Shown here: positions 4,990-6,208 of the stretch, piece by piece | Position numbering within the stretch: the stretch's first letter is position 1 | Layout: every line of letters begins with the position of its first letter | Assembly (NCBI GenBank): GCA_964592335.1 | Contig: CAZQEU010000077.1 | Span: 1 to 6,208, forward strand | Source: CAZKUB01 sp964592335 | GTDB lineage: Archaea > Thermoplasmatota > E2 > DHVEG-1 | Direction: 5' to 3' | DNA length: 6,208 nucleotides | Program-made: the position numbers and the translations under genes | Notes under the pieces: model-generated | The model's database searches: none | The model's input: the letters and a program-made list of their open reading frames with translations, nothing else | What the model was told of the DNA's origin: nothing

Positions 4990-5262
4990 ATGTACAAGTT
5001 TTTAATAAGCGATAAATTACATAAAAATTTAGGAAAAATTTCTAAAAAAGATAAGATTTTTTATGATAAAATACTGAGTAAAACCAGTGAAATAATAAAC
5101 TCAGGAAATATCAATCATTATAAGAATCTAAAATATAGTATGAAAGATTCAAAAAGAGTGCATATCGGGCATTTTGTATTGATATTTCAATATGATAAAA
5201 AATCAAATACAATAATTTTTGATAATATACGGCATCATGATAAGGTTTACAAAGAAAGATGA
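4990..5262 (+). CDS. RelE/ParE-family toxin
   Basis: A 90-residue basic protein with the compact RelE/ParE plan: an N-terminal strand YKFLISDKL, two lysine-rich helices (about residues 9-38), then LK followed by the strands KRVHIGHFVLIFQYD (55-69) and NTIIFDNIRHHDKVYK (73-88). The R-V-x-I-G-x-F-x-L-I-F and R-H-x-D-x-V-Y-K patterns are hallmarks of the family. RelE members cleave mRNA on the ribosome, while ParE members poison gyrase. Arg56, Arg81 and Tyr87 are candidates for functional residues but do not settle which activity applies. There is no good SD in the 9-bp gap after the antitoxin stop, so translation is probably coupled and lower than that of the antitoxin. The gene converges with purQ, 18 bp away. 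Confidence 0.8.
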   Translation: MYKFLISDKLHKNLGKISKKDKIFYDKILSKTSEIINSGNINHYKNLKYSMKDSKRVHIGHFVLIFQYDKKSNTIIFDNIRHHDKVYKER

Positions 5263-5271
5263 TGTTGTAAT

Positions 5272-5280
5272 AAAAAAAAA
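5272..5280 (-). terminator. Poly-T terminator of purQ
   Basis: On the minus strand nine consecutive T residues follow directly after the purQ stop codon TAG. A U-tract of this kind without a hairpin is the common archaeal intrinsic terminator. It also sits in the short gap to the convergent toxin gene. Confidence 0.6.
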
Positions 5281-6117
5281 CTAAAACTTTTTACAAACAT
5301 AATCTAAAGCAGACTCAAATATAGCCATTCCATCTCCTATGTTTTTATCTAGGCCATTTTGAACCCAGTCAGGGTGTTGATGACGGTAAAATGTTCTCTC
5401 GGGATGCGGCATCATACCAAAGACATTCCCTATATTGTTACATATCCCTGCAAGGTTGCTAAATGATCCATTTGGATTCCAAGGATAATCTGCATAATTT
5501 CCATCTGGATCGACATAACGAAATACAACCTGGTCATTTCTTTCTAGTTTTTTCAAATACTTTTCTTGTTTATCCAAGGGAAACAAGAGTTTTCCTTCGG
5601 CATGTGCACTAGGGATAAGTCTAACATCGTCTTTAGGAATTTTGCTGGTAAATACACATTTTCCATTATTTTCATGTTTTAGCAGCGTTGGTCTGCATTC
5701 AAAACGATTTGAGTCATTGATATTTAGACATGCATCAGGAACAGATACCATTGCAGCATCTATTGCTGGTAAGAGCCCCAGCTCTGTTAATACCTGAAAA
5801 CCATTACAGATTCCAAGAATCGGGTATTCTTCCTCTACAAACTTTTTTAGATCATCTCCAAGCTTGCTTTTCATACGTGCTGCAAATATTGCGCCTGCTC
5901 GTATGTAGTCTCCAGCGCTAAAACCACCTGGGATCATTATACATTGATAATCAGAAATATCTCTTTTTTCTTCTTTTGTACAATCAGTATGTAGGAGTTG
6001 TTTTAAATGAACAAACTCAGGGCTGGCACCAAGACGTTTGAATGCATCTAGTGATTCTTGCTCACAGTTTGTCCCTTCAATTCTTAGAATCGCGACTTTT
6101 ACATCACTTTTTTTCAC
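5281..6117 (-). CDS. purQ: Phosphoribosylformylglycinamidine synthase, glutaminase subunit PurQ
   Basis: A class I glutamine amidotransferase of 278 residues that supplies ammonia from glutamine to PurL in purine synthesis (FGAR to FGAM), normally in a PurS-PurL-PurQ complex. The N-terminus KVAILRIEGTNCEQE (7-21) is typical of the long PurQ form. IPGGFSAGDYIRAGA (62-76) is the PurQ oxyanion-region motif. The nucleophile is Cys104 in GICNGFQ, SAHAEG (170-175) is the conserved His loop, and the triad is completed by His238 and Glu240 in MMPHPERT. It is longer than the usual bacterial PurQ (about 220-230 residues), with extra sequence mainly in the second half. The start codon is GTG at 6117-6115, with SD AAGGTGA (6126-6132, minus strand) 8 bases upstream. 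No purS or purL is visible here; 91 bp remain to the right edge. Confidence 0.95.
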   Translation of the reverse strand: MKKSDVKVAILRIEGTNCEQESLDAFKRLGASPEFVHLKQLLHTDCTKEEKRDISDYQCIMIPGGFSAGDYIRAGAIFAARMKSKLGDDLKKFVEEEYPILGICNGFQVLTELGLLPAIDAAMVSVPDACLNINDSNRFECRPTLLKHENNGKCVFTSKIPKDDVRLIPSAHAEGKLLFPLDKQEKYLKKLERNDQVVFRYVDPDGNYADYPWNPNGSFSNLAGICNNIGNVFGMMPHPERTFYRHQHPDWVQNGLDKNIGDGMAIFESALDYVCKKF

Positions 6118-6167
6118 AGTAATTCACCTTGTTTGCAAGAGAGGTAATAGTAAAACTATTATTTGTG

Positions 6168-6177
6168 CTTTTATTAT
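6168..6177 (-). promoter_or_regulatory. Possible TATA box for purQ
   Basis: Read on the minus strand this is ATAATAAAAG, placing transcription start near 6146 and giving a leader of about 30 bases that includes the SD. A small perfect inverted repeat (AATAG/CTATT, 6146-6160) lies next to it. The call is weak: two minus-strand frames stay open from the right edge into this region, so an upstream gene in an operon cannot be excluded. Confidence 0.25.
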
Positions 6178-6208
6178 CAAAAAAGTATAAGGGAGATAAA
6201 AAATTGGA

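Noticed and set aside
5730..5921. A 63-codon plus-strand frame inside purQ
   Set aside because: It is entirely antisense to the catalytic Cys and PGGFSAGD region of a confident gene and has no recognisable feature.
6118..6208. The tail of an upstream purine gene, or the start of a divergent gene (GGGAGAT before TTG 6205)
   Set aside because: Two minus-strand frames are open only because of AT-rich sequence and do not resemble PurS or PurL ends. The + strand TTG is followed by only a few bases, so neither can be supported.
1..6208. CRISPR arrays, insertion sequences, attachment sites and rRNA
   Set aside because: I saw no regularly spaced direct repeats, transposase motifs, terminal inverted repeats with target duplications, or rRNA-like segments.

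Overview
The window reads as a stretch of AT-rich archaeal chromosome, most likely from a low-GC euryarchaeon (a Thermoplasmata-like lineage is only a guess). Three things point to Archaea. The first gene is a UbiA-family enzyme with the sequence pattern of archaeal ether-lipid prenyltransferases. Promoters look archaeal: T/A-rich TATA boxes lie about 26-29 bases upstream of start codons that have no ribosome binding site, so first genes appear leaderless, while genes inside operons carry Shine-Dalgarno (SD) sequences. The PurQ is the longer form (278 residues) I associate with archaea.

Layout. A small three-helix membrane protein (minus strand, 6-266) diverges from the UbiA prenyltransferase (plus strand). 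I place the UbiA start at GTG 382 rather than ATG 265, which leaves a 115-bp divergent promoter region. A separate promoter at 1321-1330 then drives a tight three-gene operon (1354-3623): an exported metallophosphoesterase, an integral-membrane prenol/dolichol-kinase-like protein, and a thymidylate-kinase-like P-loop kinase. Together with UbiA this is a membrane-isoprenoid neighbourhood. A prenol salvage route (prenol to prenyl phosphate to diphosphate to lipid) is a possible but unproven reading.

The convergent gap 3624-3782 holds the most intriguing element: a GC-rich island in very AT-rich DNA. Its + strand RNA would form a long stem closed by G-U wobbles around a pyrimidine-rich loop containing an anti-SD-like CACCUCC. 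It has a well-placed TATA box in front and a T-run behind. I propose it as an undescribed small RNA.

A Nudix hydrolase (minus, 3783-4196) follows, then a 339-bp gene-poor AT-rich stretch with an orphan consensus SD. Next comes a toxin-antitoxin module of three genes instead of two: a 48-residue ribbon-helix-helix (RHH) protein (4536-4682), a full RHH antitoxin (4684-4980) and a RelE/ParE-like toxin (4990-5262). An imperfect 22-bp palindrome between TATA box and first start is a good operator candidate. The window ends with purQ on the minus strand (5281-6117), converging on the toxin gene and ending in a nine-T tract.
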